A stretch of DNA of 64,000 nt from Zoroaster sp. YZ-2022 (lineage: Eukaryota; Echinodermata; Asteroidea; Forcipulatida; Zoroasteridae). Of the stretch, positions 33,223 through 64,000 are shown in pieces. Every line of letters starts with the position of its first letter. The stretch's first letter is position 1. Made by a program: the position numbers and the translations under genes. The notes under the pieces are model-generated. The model had not been told where the DNA came from. It searched no databases and worked only from the letters and a program-made list of their open reading frames with translations. The stretch is from positions 26,178,715 through 26,242,714 of the forward strand of contig CM055819.1 in assembly GCA_029582265.1 (NCBI GenBank), written 5' to 3'.

Positions 33223-36200
33223 TAATAATAATAATAATAATAAATTAAAATTTTCTATTGCGCTGTTTCCATTTAAAAATGATCAAAAGCGCATAACAAA
33301 AAATAAACACACCATTTTTATTTTTATTTTATTTTTTTAAATCAGAAGAACAGATGAGATTGCCAAGCCTGTGTGTTTTCCAGTCACCTCCCATTACATC
33401 ATGGATATAAAATGAGATTATTAAGCTTTCCGTTCTCGTGACTACCACCCACACACCAGTAAATCATTAAATCGTTTATAATGATATATTCTATATGTAC
33501 ATAGATATTAAATTAGGTTAAAAGCATTTTATATTTATTGATTTGATGGAAAAACCTTTCATTTTATTTGTCCTGTTTTTTTTCTTTCATTTTTACACAT
33601 TGGGGGATCAGGGGATCTAACAATAATTGTTTGTAAATCGTGTCTTTACTGAAGAAATATTTTATGTAGAGAGTACATGTATTTTCATTTTAACATGGTG
33701 GTAGAGAACCCAATCGTGTATCTTTGAATACAAGATTTAATAACGATTAATCATTAGGCCTGTGTTCCCATAAGTACCTTAAAAAGAGGTGTGGCCCAAA
33801 AAGGGGTGGGCGGAGTAAGAAGGGGGCCTAAAAATGCAGGGCACTTGATAAAAAGAGGTATACATATTAAAGCGTATAGAAAATTCACATTCATGATGGT
33901 CAAAAAGGGTGTAAATGTATTCCCTTTGACCCCCCCCCCCCCCCCACCCTATGGATCGGCTGATGGTAGTTATTGAGTGCAAAGGCTTTTCTTTGTGTGG
34001 TCAAATGCACTGTTCACCATTGTACCGCATGAGAAGATTTCTCCTCAGAGCATATGCACAACTTGGTGGGTTCACAAAAACAAATGCTGCTTTTTGGTGC
34101 GTGTAATTCGTAGTTTATCCCTGTTATTACTTGGAATTGTTTATTTGCCCTTAACATATTTCATTTCATGAGATGTATGGCTTTTAAATTTGAAGTACCA
34201 CACCAATGGATTTATTATCTAAGCCAACAGGTCCATCCTAAATGTGTATTACTTTGTTTTTTTAACCAAGACATAAAGAACTCCCTTAATTTGTTTTTTA
34301 AAAAAGGGGGGAAATTGTACTCAAGTTCACTGCAATATAAGGACCTCTGATTTTTTTCCCCCATATCTGCAAATGAGACAAATCAGAAATTCAAGAAAAG
34401 TGACTAGTGCTATATGCTCAGTGTGGCAAGAAGATGCTATAGTTGTGTCCAGTCTAGGACATCCGGTTATAATGCCCAGTGTGACCAGTTCATAGTGTGG
34501 CAAATGTATATGGTCAGTCAGGCAAAAACATCAATATATTCCCATCATCACATCAACCCACCTCGACTCACACGGCATTTGTAAAAAGTTGTTTTTTTCT
34601 TCTTAAAATTGCAATTCTAAAAAAAAAATATATAAATAAATAAAATTAAATTTTTTTTTACATTTTTTTAAAGACCTTTATCAATCTGCAGCTACATGTA
34701 TCTTTATTTTCTTTCTGGTGCCCAAGAAACAAAGATGGCTGAGATCATCACTGTTTTGCATCAAGGATACAGAGATGTATCTATCAAGGATGGCCGTAGC
34801 TTTACCAGGGTCTATTATAATATGATTTTGCATTATTACCTTATGGTCAGTTTTTATGCCCCACTGACAAAACCGAAGAGGGCTTACAGTTTCCACCTTG
34901 TTTGTCGACTCATGTCAGTGCCAAGTATGAATTGAACTTTGAATTTCCCAGACTTAAGTAATGACCTCCAGTTCGGGAAAGTCTGGTACCTTTATGCCAT
35001 ATACAATAATTGAAAATGGCGTATAGGTACTGGACTTCTCTAAGGTTGAAGTCTCAATCAATCAGTCATAAATTACCAGCTCGGAATCATGAAAAGAAAA
35101 TTGTTAACATTCCCTTTTACAGTAATATACCAACATGATTAGTCTTGTTTGCTGATATGAAGGCTGGATTTCTTGAAAAAAAAAAGCATTACTGCATGCA
35201 AGTCATGTCATTTCCAGGACAGACAGGCTAGTCTTTTATCTCATTTACTTTTTAGGACATTATGTGCATTACAGGAGCAGAAATTGTATTTGTCTACAAA
35301 GGGTATTCGGATTAACCCTATTGGTATCATTACTTCAGGGGTGTTGTCAATGTCAACTATACCAAATGGGTGATACTTTTATTGTTATTGAATCCCATAT
35401 CTCCCAATGAGGATAAAATAAGCCCCGATCAGGGTCTTGAGGGTTCCACTTGGGATAGTATGGTAGAACATGACCTCGTTAGCTGAAAGGCTATGTGATT
35501 AATAATCATTAAATCTATTCCTTGTGTAATTCACATAAAATAAAACATCCAATATTGCAGACAACCTTATATATTATAATAAAACTCCGAGTTCCTTGTC
35601 AAGTATACTTTCCTGATTGGGAGATACTTATACCCTGAATGGGAGATGCATCATATAGCACCATTGAGGAAACTAATGGGACCCACTTGAGAACCCATTA
35701 GTTTGCAACAACACTTAACAATTGTTAAGGATCTTGAACGTACAGCAATGAGTCATTGTAATAGGCAATCATCGCCGAGTAATTCTGTACATTTACCTCC
35801 CACAGCCGAATGATGAATCATGTTTTTTTCATTGAGTATGGTTTAACATAATCATACATTACAGTAGAATTCCTGACCATACACATGTATGCATGGACCT
35901 GTATTTTTAAGTGTATGCATGAGATGTTAACCTAAAATTAAAAATATCATTTTCTTTTTCTAATGCAATTTTATGTGCCATTGCCATGTCCTTATTTTGT
36001 ACCAATAATTAATTAATCAGCATTCGAGTTTGATAAGAAAACTTATAAGTAATGTATTAAAACATCAAACAATTTCAATGAAGTCTGACTCATGTTTGTG
36101 TCATTTTGAGATGTTGCTGTTGTGTTTCGGGTGAAAGATTTGAGGTTTTGCATTGGTGGAGTTATCATTATCAGCTCGGTTTGTGGTGACTGTCCATGTA

Positions 36201-36359
36201 GGTTATCTCGGCTATCTCTAAGTGAGATTGTGGTAAAAACCATGCTGGTCTCCTCTTCTGTGTAATGTGTATCCAATGGCCATTGGTTAGAATACAAACT
36301 CATTTTTAAGATGGGGTAGAATGTCGAACCCAAACGGCACTTTCTTGTTCATTGTAACC

Positions 36360-37560
36360 AATAAAACCCTTCTGTAACTGCAAGGGTCAAAATCAGTCAA
36401 AATGTTGATATACACCCATCACAACTTCTAAGTTCCCCCTAATATTTTTTTGGAATATCTGAACAAGTATTGCATGAACTTTAAAAATTCAAAAAGCAAA
36501 TGACATGTTCTACACAGCTCGTAATGAAATGGTTGAAATTCAATCATGCATGCACAATTGACAGTGATTTGAATGAAAATTCAGCTGAAAAAATGTTGCA
36601 GTACAAAGCATTGCTTCAAGGGCATGTTGCACATGTAGTTTTCTGTAAGAACTCAGTTATGGAGAATAATGGAGGACCAATTCCATATTAAACTCTACCC
36701 TTCTAAAACAATTGACATGCATGTTGCTCTTTGAATATTCTTTTCTTATTATAAAACGGCCATTAATGCCATTTTTATTGATGCATGAGTTCTTACAGAA
36801 AACTACATGTGTAACATGCCCTTGAAGCAATGCTTTGTACTGCAACTTTTTTTTTCAGCTGAATTTTCATTCAAATCACTGTCTTTCGGGCGCGATTCAC
36901 AATGCGGTGCGCCCTCAAGCGGTCAGCAGGGAGAGGCTAATTTCTCACTTTTCGGTCGACAACATTAATTCCAAAATGGCGGCTAGTCATGCTACTACTA
37001 GTACTTGAGACGGCAGCGTCATTTCGTAGCCATTTAACCCACCTTATGTCCATCATCCATGGGTATTTCTCGATACTTTTGAGTTTGGACGTGTGTGCAA
37101 GGCACTTTGCAGACTCACAGAAATAAACCATAGTTATAAATAAAGTAATCGCATGATAAAAATCAAGAATTCGCAACTAACTGTGTAATCCGGCCATCAA
37201 GCGCCGCGCCAGACATGCCAGATGTCGACTTTTACCCATCATGCATCGCGTAAATTGGCCTCTCCCTGCTGCCCGCTTGAGGGCGCACCGCATTGTGAAT
37301 CGCCCGAATTGTACATGCATGATTTAATTTCAACCATTTCATTACGAGCTGTGTCATTCTGTCATTTGCTTTTTGAATTTTTAAAATTCATGCAATACTT
37401 GTTGAGATATTCTTAAAAATATTAGGGGGAACTTAGAAGTTGTGATGGGTGTACTTGCCAAGGTATATGTAATAAGTCAACCATTTTTGACGGGTAAAAG
37501 CATTGTCTTGTATTGTTGAGTGGTCAAAATGACAGTAAAAACCAGTCAAAAATGTCATAA
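36360..37560. mobile_element. Large imperfect palindrome (family G context) carrying a nested element
   Basis: The words GAACTTTAAAAATTCAAAAA, GCAAATGACA, CTCGTAATGAAATGGTTGAA and AGTACAAAGCATTGCTTCAA on the left (36400-36660) recur inverted on the right (36785-36880 and 37309-37440). The outer edges (GCAAGGGTCAAAATCAGTCA; ACTTGCCAAGGTATAT) match the interior of family G elements. The right arm is split by the element at 36884-37308. Confidence 0.75.
36884..37308. mobile_element. 425-bp nested inverted-repeat element
   Basis: The left end TTTCGGGCGCGATTCACAAT, GCGGTGCGCCCTCAAGCGG and the right end, reversed, ATTCGGGCGATTCACAATGC, GGTGCGCCCTCAAGCGG continue through CAGCAGGGAGAGGC. This gives about 55 bp of inverted repeat with small differences. 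The arm sequence resumes directly on the other side (CACTGTC / AATTGTACATGC), and no long target duplication is seen. Confidence 0.8.
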
Positions 37561-38415
37561 ACGTCAAATCGATCATAAAAGTGTATTTTAAAGACAGTTT
37601 TCACTTTCTGTACCATCAAAACTTGATAGACCCCTTTTTCAATTGGTTAGTGTTTGAAAAAATCCCCCCCCCCCCCAAATAAAACCTTAAAAAGTGGCGG
37701 TTGGATTTGACACTTTCCTTAAGATGTCACATCAAGGCAAGTATTTGTCCAAATCAATTTGACTCGCTATTTTAAATAAACCAATCCAGTTATGGCCATA
37801 TTTCCATGCTCGACCTTAGCAATGCTAAAAACTTGGTCACTGCACCTGCATAAAAGCCAAGTGCTTGACCGACATAGCAACAGGTGTCACAGAAAGGCCC
37901 AACCCTATTGGTTAATACATGCTGGTTGATTGACAGGCTAGATTGGTGTATCAAAGAGCACACATCTCTACAAAATAATGGAAACCCAAGATAGTTATTT
38001 CTGATGCACACATTGTGATCATTGTAAAAAGACTTTATTGTTTCCATTTCACTGAGTGGCAATGAATAGGAAGTTCTCCTACACTATACATAACCAGTGA
38101 TAATTTCTCTCCTCAATACCTACACATATTCCAATAACAATTATATATTTATATATTTATATATAATCATATAAATCACATGAAAACAATAATTAATATA
38201 TTCTTTTTACAGAGTAGATGAAGTGCCCTAATAACAGTCTGTCCACTTATATTTACACAACCGAACTAATTGGGGGAGAAATCTAATAACTGGTATGAAG
38301 TCCAATATGTATAAGAGAGCCTTCATCTGAAATATTGGGGGTGTGTCTTGGTGTGGGGGTTATGAATTAGAAGGGTGGTGTCAGGATATTTACCAAACAT
38401 TTGTTGGGGTTTTGC

Positions 38416-38632
38416 TTAAAGGGACAATATTGTCACGAATCAACAGGGCATGGAATCAGAGTGCTAGTTTTAGATTAACTCAGCGACTGAAAATAATACC
38501 CCACATGATAAGGTCATATTACTGTTGCTGCTGCATAAATGAGGCAGTAATTTTCAGTAATCTTAAACTAGGACAATGATTCCATGCCCTGTTGTTAAGT
38601 CTGCTCTTATCGTGATGATATTGTCCCTTTAA
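38416..38632. mobile_element. TTAA-flanked family C MITE
   Basis: The ends TTAAAGGGACAATATTGTCA and ...GATGATATTGTCCCTTTAA carry TTAA at 38416-38419 and 38629-38632. The body matches the other copies (CAACAGGGCATGGAATCAGA, GATTAACTCAGCGACTG, CCCCACATGATAAGGTCATA). Confidence 0.85.
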
Positions 38633-39054
38633 ACCTGGGGTCTATCCAAGATCGCTGGTCCTGCTATCAAAAGATCTTCTGACAGAAGTCTCAAAGGATT
38701 ATGGATGGTCATAATTGGTTAAATACAGTGCATCAGCCACTTTGTAATAATTATGGTTTCAACTTTAAACCATGTTATAAAGGGAATGTTCAACATTACT
38801 TTTTAAAAACAAAGTTCTACCTACATGTAACTGGGTGTAACAGTTAATGATTGTATCAAATATTCCTTGAATTGTTTATCTGAGGTGATATTAATTTTTT
38901 AGAATAGTCGCAAAAATTTCCCAAAATAATTAACTTCTGAATTTTTACACAGAAGTGTACACTAATTCCAGGTTAGACTGAATACATTTTCATAAGTATT
39001 TTGGTTTATGAAATAATGTAATAAGCTGAAACTTTCACAGGTTGGTTGTTTAAT

Positions 39055-39715
39055 ATATATCTTGATTCAAAGAGAGTAAGCATACATGTACTCATAGAAA
39101 CAGTTTTGCCAACATTACCAATGTTGTACCTTCCCTTCAATATATCTTGATTCAAAGAGAGTAAGCATACATGTACTCATAGAAACAGTTTTGCCAACAT
39201 TACCAATGTTGTACCTTCCCTTCAATGTATATCTTGATTCAAAGAGAGTAAGCATACTCATAGAAACAGTTTTGCCAACATTACCAATGTTGTACCTTCC
39301 CTTCAATGTATATCTTGATTCAAAGAGAGTAAGCATACATGTACTCATATAAACAGTTTTGCCAACATTACCAATGTTGTACCTTCCCTTCAATGTATAT
39401 CTTGATTCAAAGAGAGTAAGCATACTCACAGAAGCAGTTATGCCAACATTACCAATGTTGTACCTTCCCTTCAATGTATATCTTGATTCAAAGAGAGTAA
39501 GCATACTCATAGAAGCAGTTTTGCCAATATTACCAATGTTGCAACTTCCCTTCAATGTATATCTTGATTCAAAGAGTAAGCATACTCATAGAAGCAGTTT
39601 TGCCAACATTACCAATGTTGCAACTTCCCTTCAATGTATATCTTGATTCAAAAGAGAGTAAGCATACTCATAGAAGCAGTTTTGCCAACATTACCAATGT
39701 TGTACCTTCCCTTCT
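39055..39715 (-). repeat. 81/87-bp minisatellite, about 8-9 units, reverse of the 15.5-kb array
   Basis: The units read CTTGATTCAAAGAGAGTAAG, CATACTCATAGAAACAGTTT, TGCCAACATTACCAATGTTG, TACCTTCCCTTCAATGTATA. Three units are 6 bp longer because CATAC is replaced by CATACATGTAC. The unit family and orientation mirror the 15535-16260 array. A 147-residue minus-strand open frame results from the period being divisible by 3. Confidence 0.9.
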
Positions 39716-40418
39716 ACTATTAATACCTTGCAATCAATAAAGATTGAGAATTTACTCTGTCATGTCAATATATTGCAATCATCCAGGAGCGGCCAAAGAA
39801 ATCCATTTTATGATCACTGAACATATTTCCAAAGGCAAAGTCCAAAGGCGCTGGCAAGAGCTCTCAGAAGAGATTGTACTAGCGCCCTCATGAGAGCTTA
39901 CAATACCAGTGCCTTTGGATACAGCAAACAGTCGAGTGTTGGGCTAACATGAAAATTTGTTGGGTCTGCTTGGCTATTTCAAATGAATACTCTCTTATCA
40001 ACATAAAAATATGACAAAATAAATCCCAGAACCGTGTTGTTAAAGGTCAGATCTAGGAGACAGATTTGCATGATGTTAAATTTCAGATTGAGGTGGTCAT
40101 TTTATGCCAGTTGACGGTAGTGGTTCAAATCGTGTTTCATTTCATAAATTTGTTTTCCTCCGGCCACGCATTTGCATCTGCGTCCAGTATGAAGCTGGTC
40201 TTTAGTGAAACATGGGATGTGAATAGATATCTAAAGTACAGCAACCTCACAAGTACTGACACAGTCATTATGTACATGAATTAACGACAGTGTATTAACG
40301 CTAATATTTATAAATCATTTTGTTTTTACATAAACTAGGATTTGACATTATGAGGTTTAATGTCTGGTGTATAACAGGGTATGAAAAACAATTCAACTTA
40401 ATATAATACATACATGTA

Positions 40419-40723
40419 CTGAGACGCAATAGAAACTTACCACTTTTTCGACCTTAAATTATCAGTAATCACAATGCACAAATGTAATATGTGCACTTAT
40501 TTTGGCAAGTCAGTGTACCCCCTACAGACAAATCGGTCACACATGGTCACGTGATCTTTGAGTCGTTCTTTTCATGGCCCAGGTGCGTAACACCTGGTTT
40601 GACCATCACCAATTGCTGAAGGGGTATGTGATGATTTTAATTAGCAGCACGTGATGTCTTACTTTGAACCATTACAATTTTATGCTATTCCAAAACAAGT
40701 GGTAAGTTCCTATTGCGTCTCAG
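40419..40723. mobile_element. 305-bp TA-flanked inverted-repeat element
   Basis: The left end CTGAGACGCAATAGAAACTT and the right end, reversed, CTGAGACGCAATAGGAACTT continue ACCACTT, a 27-bp inverted repeat with one mismatch. TA lies outside both ends (40417-40418, 40724-40725). It resembles a Tc1/mariner-type MITE. The left flank is TACATG and the right flank is a TA microsatellite. Confidence 0.75.
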
Positions 40724-42982
40724 TATATATATATATATATATACATACATATATTATGTGCATATAAATATATAGATATATATATATATATAAAACTTAC
40801 TGTAGTTGATGTGGACTATCGATTAATTTGCTTATACGGTTTAGTATATCAACATTTTCTACACCAAAACCCAAAAATTTCCTGTAAGCATTTTCAGCAT
40901 ATAAATTATCTATGTATACCAACCTCACAGTTTCAGTCAATGCTAAATAGAATAACTCTGCTAAAACCATCGACAAATCTCAGCTGTAACACACAACAAA
41001 AATATCACATTTTCACAACTCTCCGAGCATGATTTCTGATCATTCCTATCATTCCTTGAAAATTCTGATCGCTATGTAAAAAAAAAAAATTAAAAAAAAA
41101 AAAAAACAGACAAGAGCCCGAATAAAACAACGGCCCAATTTTATCTTCATACTAGCGCCACTATATAACTGCCCGATATTTACCCCCTGTCTAATGTAAG
41201 GCTAATAATTTATCTAGAGACCCTTAGCTGTTAGAAATGCACATAAGGAATACACTCATAGTCATAGTATACGCATGATGCTCACTTGATGCTGAAAATG
41301 GCGAGATATTAAGATACAAACTGTGCATTTTTTTTCTTCTTCACAGATTTGAGAGTAGTATTCTGTAGAGTCAGGTTGCATGAACTATCGCTATGGAAAC
41401 GTGTCTACATTGTACCCTTGATGTTCATGTCGGGGGTTGTGACCCGGGACTAATCTCATCGAGCTTCTAAGCAGCAAAACAAAAGTTGCTTACCAGAACA
41501 ATTTTGCTTAGCACATTTGTTTGGTCACAAGCCAAACTTTCATCCAAAACGTATGCATTCTGGCTGGTAGTCTGTTCAGTATTGCTTAGCAAAAATCCCT
41601 GCTTAGTAAATCCATGAAACAGACCCCTGTTACTACCGCAGCTTATACCATACACTTATTGGTTGTTTGCATATTTACTTAAAAGTGGTTTACAGACAGT
41701 CCCCTCCCCATCAAAGCGTGCAGTGTCATCTTTCTGTTGAGACTCAACAGATCTCATCTGCAATCCAATCGCCAACAATGGGGGGAGGGGGGAGGGCACT
41801 CCTGTATATCTTCCAGGCGATATACTTTAATCTTAAAAACTTACTCTATCAATTATTTATAATCAGTTCGCAGTGCTTTGTATACTTCACTACCTAAACA
41901 CCACACAAATATTGAAGACTCCTTTTGAAGTATATACAATTACAGCATGACATTAAATTCTGAGATGTTTTCCACTGATTTCTAATTTAATATTTTACTT
42001 TACTTTCTTCATTATTCTAATGAATCTTATTCCATCATCGACTATTGAGTTTTTCCAACTGAACGTTATCCCCCGTTCTTTGACCACTAACTCCAGTCAA
42101 TGGGGACTTGAAGCTAGAGATGAACACTTCAATACAACATTGAGTAAATTACAATGTTGAGTGCCGACTAGCACTTCTGCAGGATGGAATTTCATTCTTG
42201 AAGGGGGGAGGGCCAATACTGTAAAGCACGTTGAGACATTAGTCTATGTGTAATTCGCTATATACCGATCATTATAATTATTACAGTAAGTCAAGTCTGA
42301 GTTATAGTACTCATACAAGAACTCACATTCAAGTACACTACCTGTACTCATTACCCAACAAGAAGTATGAGCGTTCATCTACTCGACGTGGAGTTTCTTT
42401 TCTGCTCTCGATAAAATGTACTTGACAACAACTCTCCAAAGTTTATTAAGAAAAGGTACAAGTTAGGTTATTGCCAGATCATCAAATTAAAAAAAAATTA
42501 ATCATCTAAAAACTTACTTGGAGTAAGGTTGGCAAATGTATCAATCATCCTGAGAAATTACTTCACTGGTAGTGCTTTCATTTTTAAAAGAAAACAGAAA
42601 TGATTGTGTACGAATTTACCAAAAAAAGTTTAACATAAAAACAGTTTGTCGTTGTATTCTCATAAAGTGAGCACCTACTGTGATGACATTTTCACAGGTT
42701 AGTTTTGTGATTGATTTCTTGCAAACTAGAGGGTTAAAGTTTAGACCGTTTGCGGTGACATTATGTGAAATTCTCAATTGATTAGTGATTAGTCTTAAAA
42801 CCAACTGGAGGTTAACAACTCAACGTTTTGATCAGTATGCTCTGATCGTCTTCAGGAGAACTAGAGGGTTTAAATGAACGTACGTTACCAAATACCAATG
42901 ATGTACCTTCACTTTAATATAAGGATAGACAGCTGAATCCATTCAACTGGACTTTCTACTGAACTTGTTTTGAACACTTGCT

Positions 42983-42988
42983 TTTATT
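42983..42988 (-). terminator. Possible PDPK1 polyadenylation signal
   Basis: AATAAA on the minus strand about 170 bases beyond the PDPK1 stop codon. It is the nearest canonical hexamer I noticed. No downstream element was assessed, so it is only a candidate. Confidence 0.3.
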
Positions 42989-43159
42989 ACTGCGACCTCT
43001 TAGCAACGACCCCCACGGCATATACACACAGGAGTACAAATAATGCTGACTCACACACATCTACAACGAACAGAGACATCTCGGAGATTCGTCTTCGGAG
43101 TTATTACTACTGTAGCTTTGCTTCCCTTTATATCCCCCCCCCCCCCCCCTCCGTGGGCG

Positions 43160-63725
<20,566 letters not shown>

Positions 63726-64000
63726 CTGTGAAAGCGGAGAAAGATGAAAAACAAAGTGATAACCCGGCATAATTGCAAGACACTCGCTGACGCCAAGCGC
63801 AATTAATCAACTGTGCATTAAACAATTCAGATCTTAATGGATTCTCTCTCTCTCTCTCACCCCCCACCCCCCCCCCCCTTTCCACTTCATCATGTAGCTT
63901 CCCGGTAGCTTCCCACTTACAGGGGATCACAGATGTACATGTGTATCTACATGTATTGTACTTGATTTTTATCAGCAATTTTCTTTTCAATCTGAAAACT

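Larger units (their letters stand above)
32460..43159. other. Intergenic DNA between candidate exon and PDPK1 3' end
   Basis: It contains a perfect-arm palindrome (33075-33222), AT-rich unique sequence (33.3-36.3 kb), a nested palindromic element (36360-37560), a family C MITE (38416-38632), the inverted 81-bp array (39055-39715), a TA-flanked element (40419-40723), microsatellite-like AT tracts (38140-38180, 40725-40795) and a single-unit copy of the 75-bp family (about 42530-42930). No gene was recognised. Weak open frames at 36043-36333 and 37790-38062 (minus strand) are listed under findings or rejected items. Confidence 0.65.

Noticed and set aside
37790..38062. 90-residue minus-strand frame
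   Set aside because: No recognisable domain, splice context or composition bias; probably chance.
39115..39555. 146-residue minus-strand frame
   Set aside because: 81/87-bp minisatellite read-through. The same peptide arises from the 15.5-kb array.

Overview
This is animal nuclear DNA. Genes are split by GT-AG introns and about 90% of the window is intronic or intergenic sequence packed with small DNA transposons, tRNA-derived SINEs, minisatellites and microsatellites. The two recognisable proteins are close to vertebrate orthologues, while none of the repeats look like vertebrate families. Together with the extreme abundance of TACATGTA-type palindromes, this suggests a marine invertebrate, possibly a non-vertebrate deuterostome such as an echinoderm, hemichordate or cephalochordate. 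That placement is an inference of low confidence.

Layout. (1) Positions 4343-26767, plus strand: five exons of a KCTD2/5/17-type BTB protein, a cullin-3 adaptor. The 5' exon(s) lie left of the window. (2) 26768-43159: intergenic, with microsatellites, several inverted-repeat transposons, an inverted 81-bp minisatellite and one candidate terminal exon on the minus strand (32259-32419). (3) 43160-63725, minus strand: twelve exons of PDPK1 (3-phosphoinositide-dependent kinase 1), running from the kinase N-lobe to the stop codon after the PH domain. The first exon(s) lie right of the window. The two genes converge. All exon junctions were read in phase, and every catalytic motif of PDPK1 that falls in the window is intact.

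Mobile DNA. The last KCTD intron is almost wholly a 5.9-kb element with CACTA termini, long terminal inverted repeats and an apparent 3-bp target duplication. It carries no evident transposase but holds a ~3-kb satellite of ~500-bp higher-order units. Many 250-530-bp elements are bounded by TTAA at both ends (piggyBac-like target choice). Nested insertions and an internal empty site support this for one family. There are also hAT-like elements (one with an 8-bp target duplication), TA-flanked elements, and tRNA-headed SINEs, one of them split by another transposon.

The most unusual signal is a recurrent 6-bp difference between otherwise matching repeat copies. At a TA dinucleotide, some copies carry TACATGTA instead. 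I found at least eight cases in unrelated repeats. This looks like a TA-specific insertion or a transposon excision footprint, and may be the seed of the (ACATGT)n palindromes found throughout the window. A second oddity is the tandem duplication of the 3' end and splice donor of the PDPK1 exon that encodes the HRD region.

Functional link. KCTD2/5/17 proteins and PDPK1 both touch PI3K-AKT / G-protein signalling, and to my recollection KCTD5 and PDPK1 are also neighbours on human 16p13.3. The pairing here may therefore be ancient conserved microsynteny.
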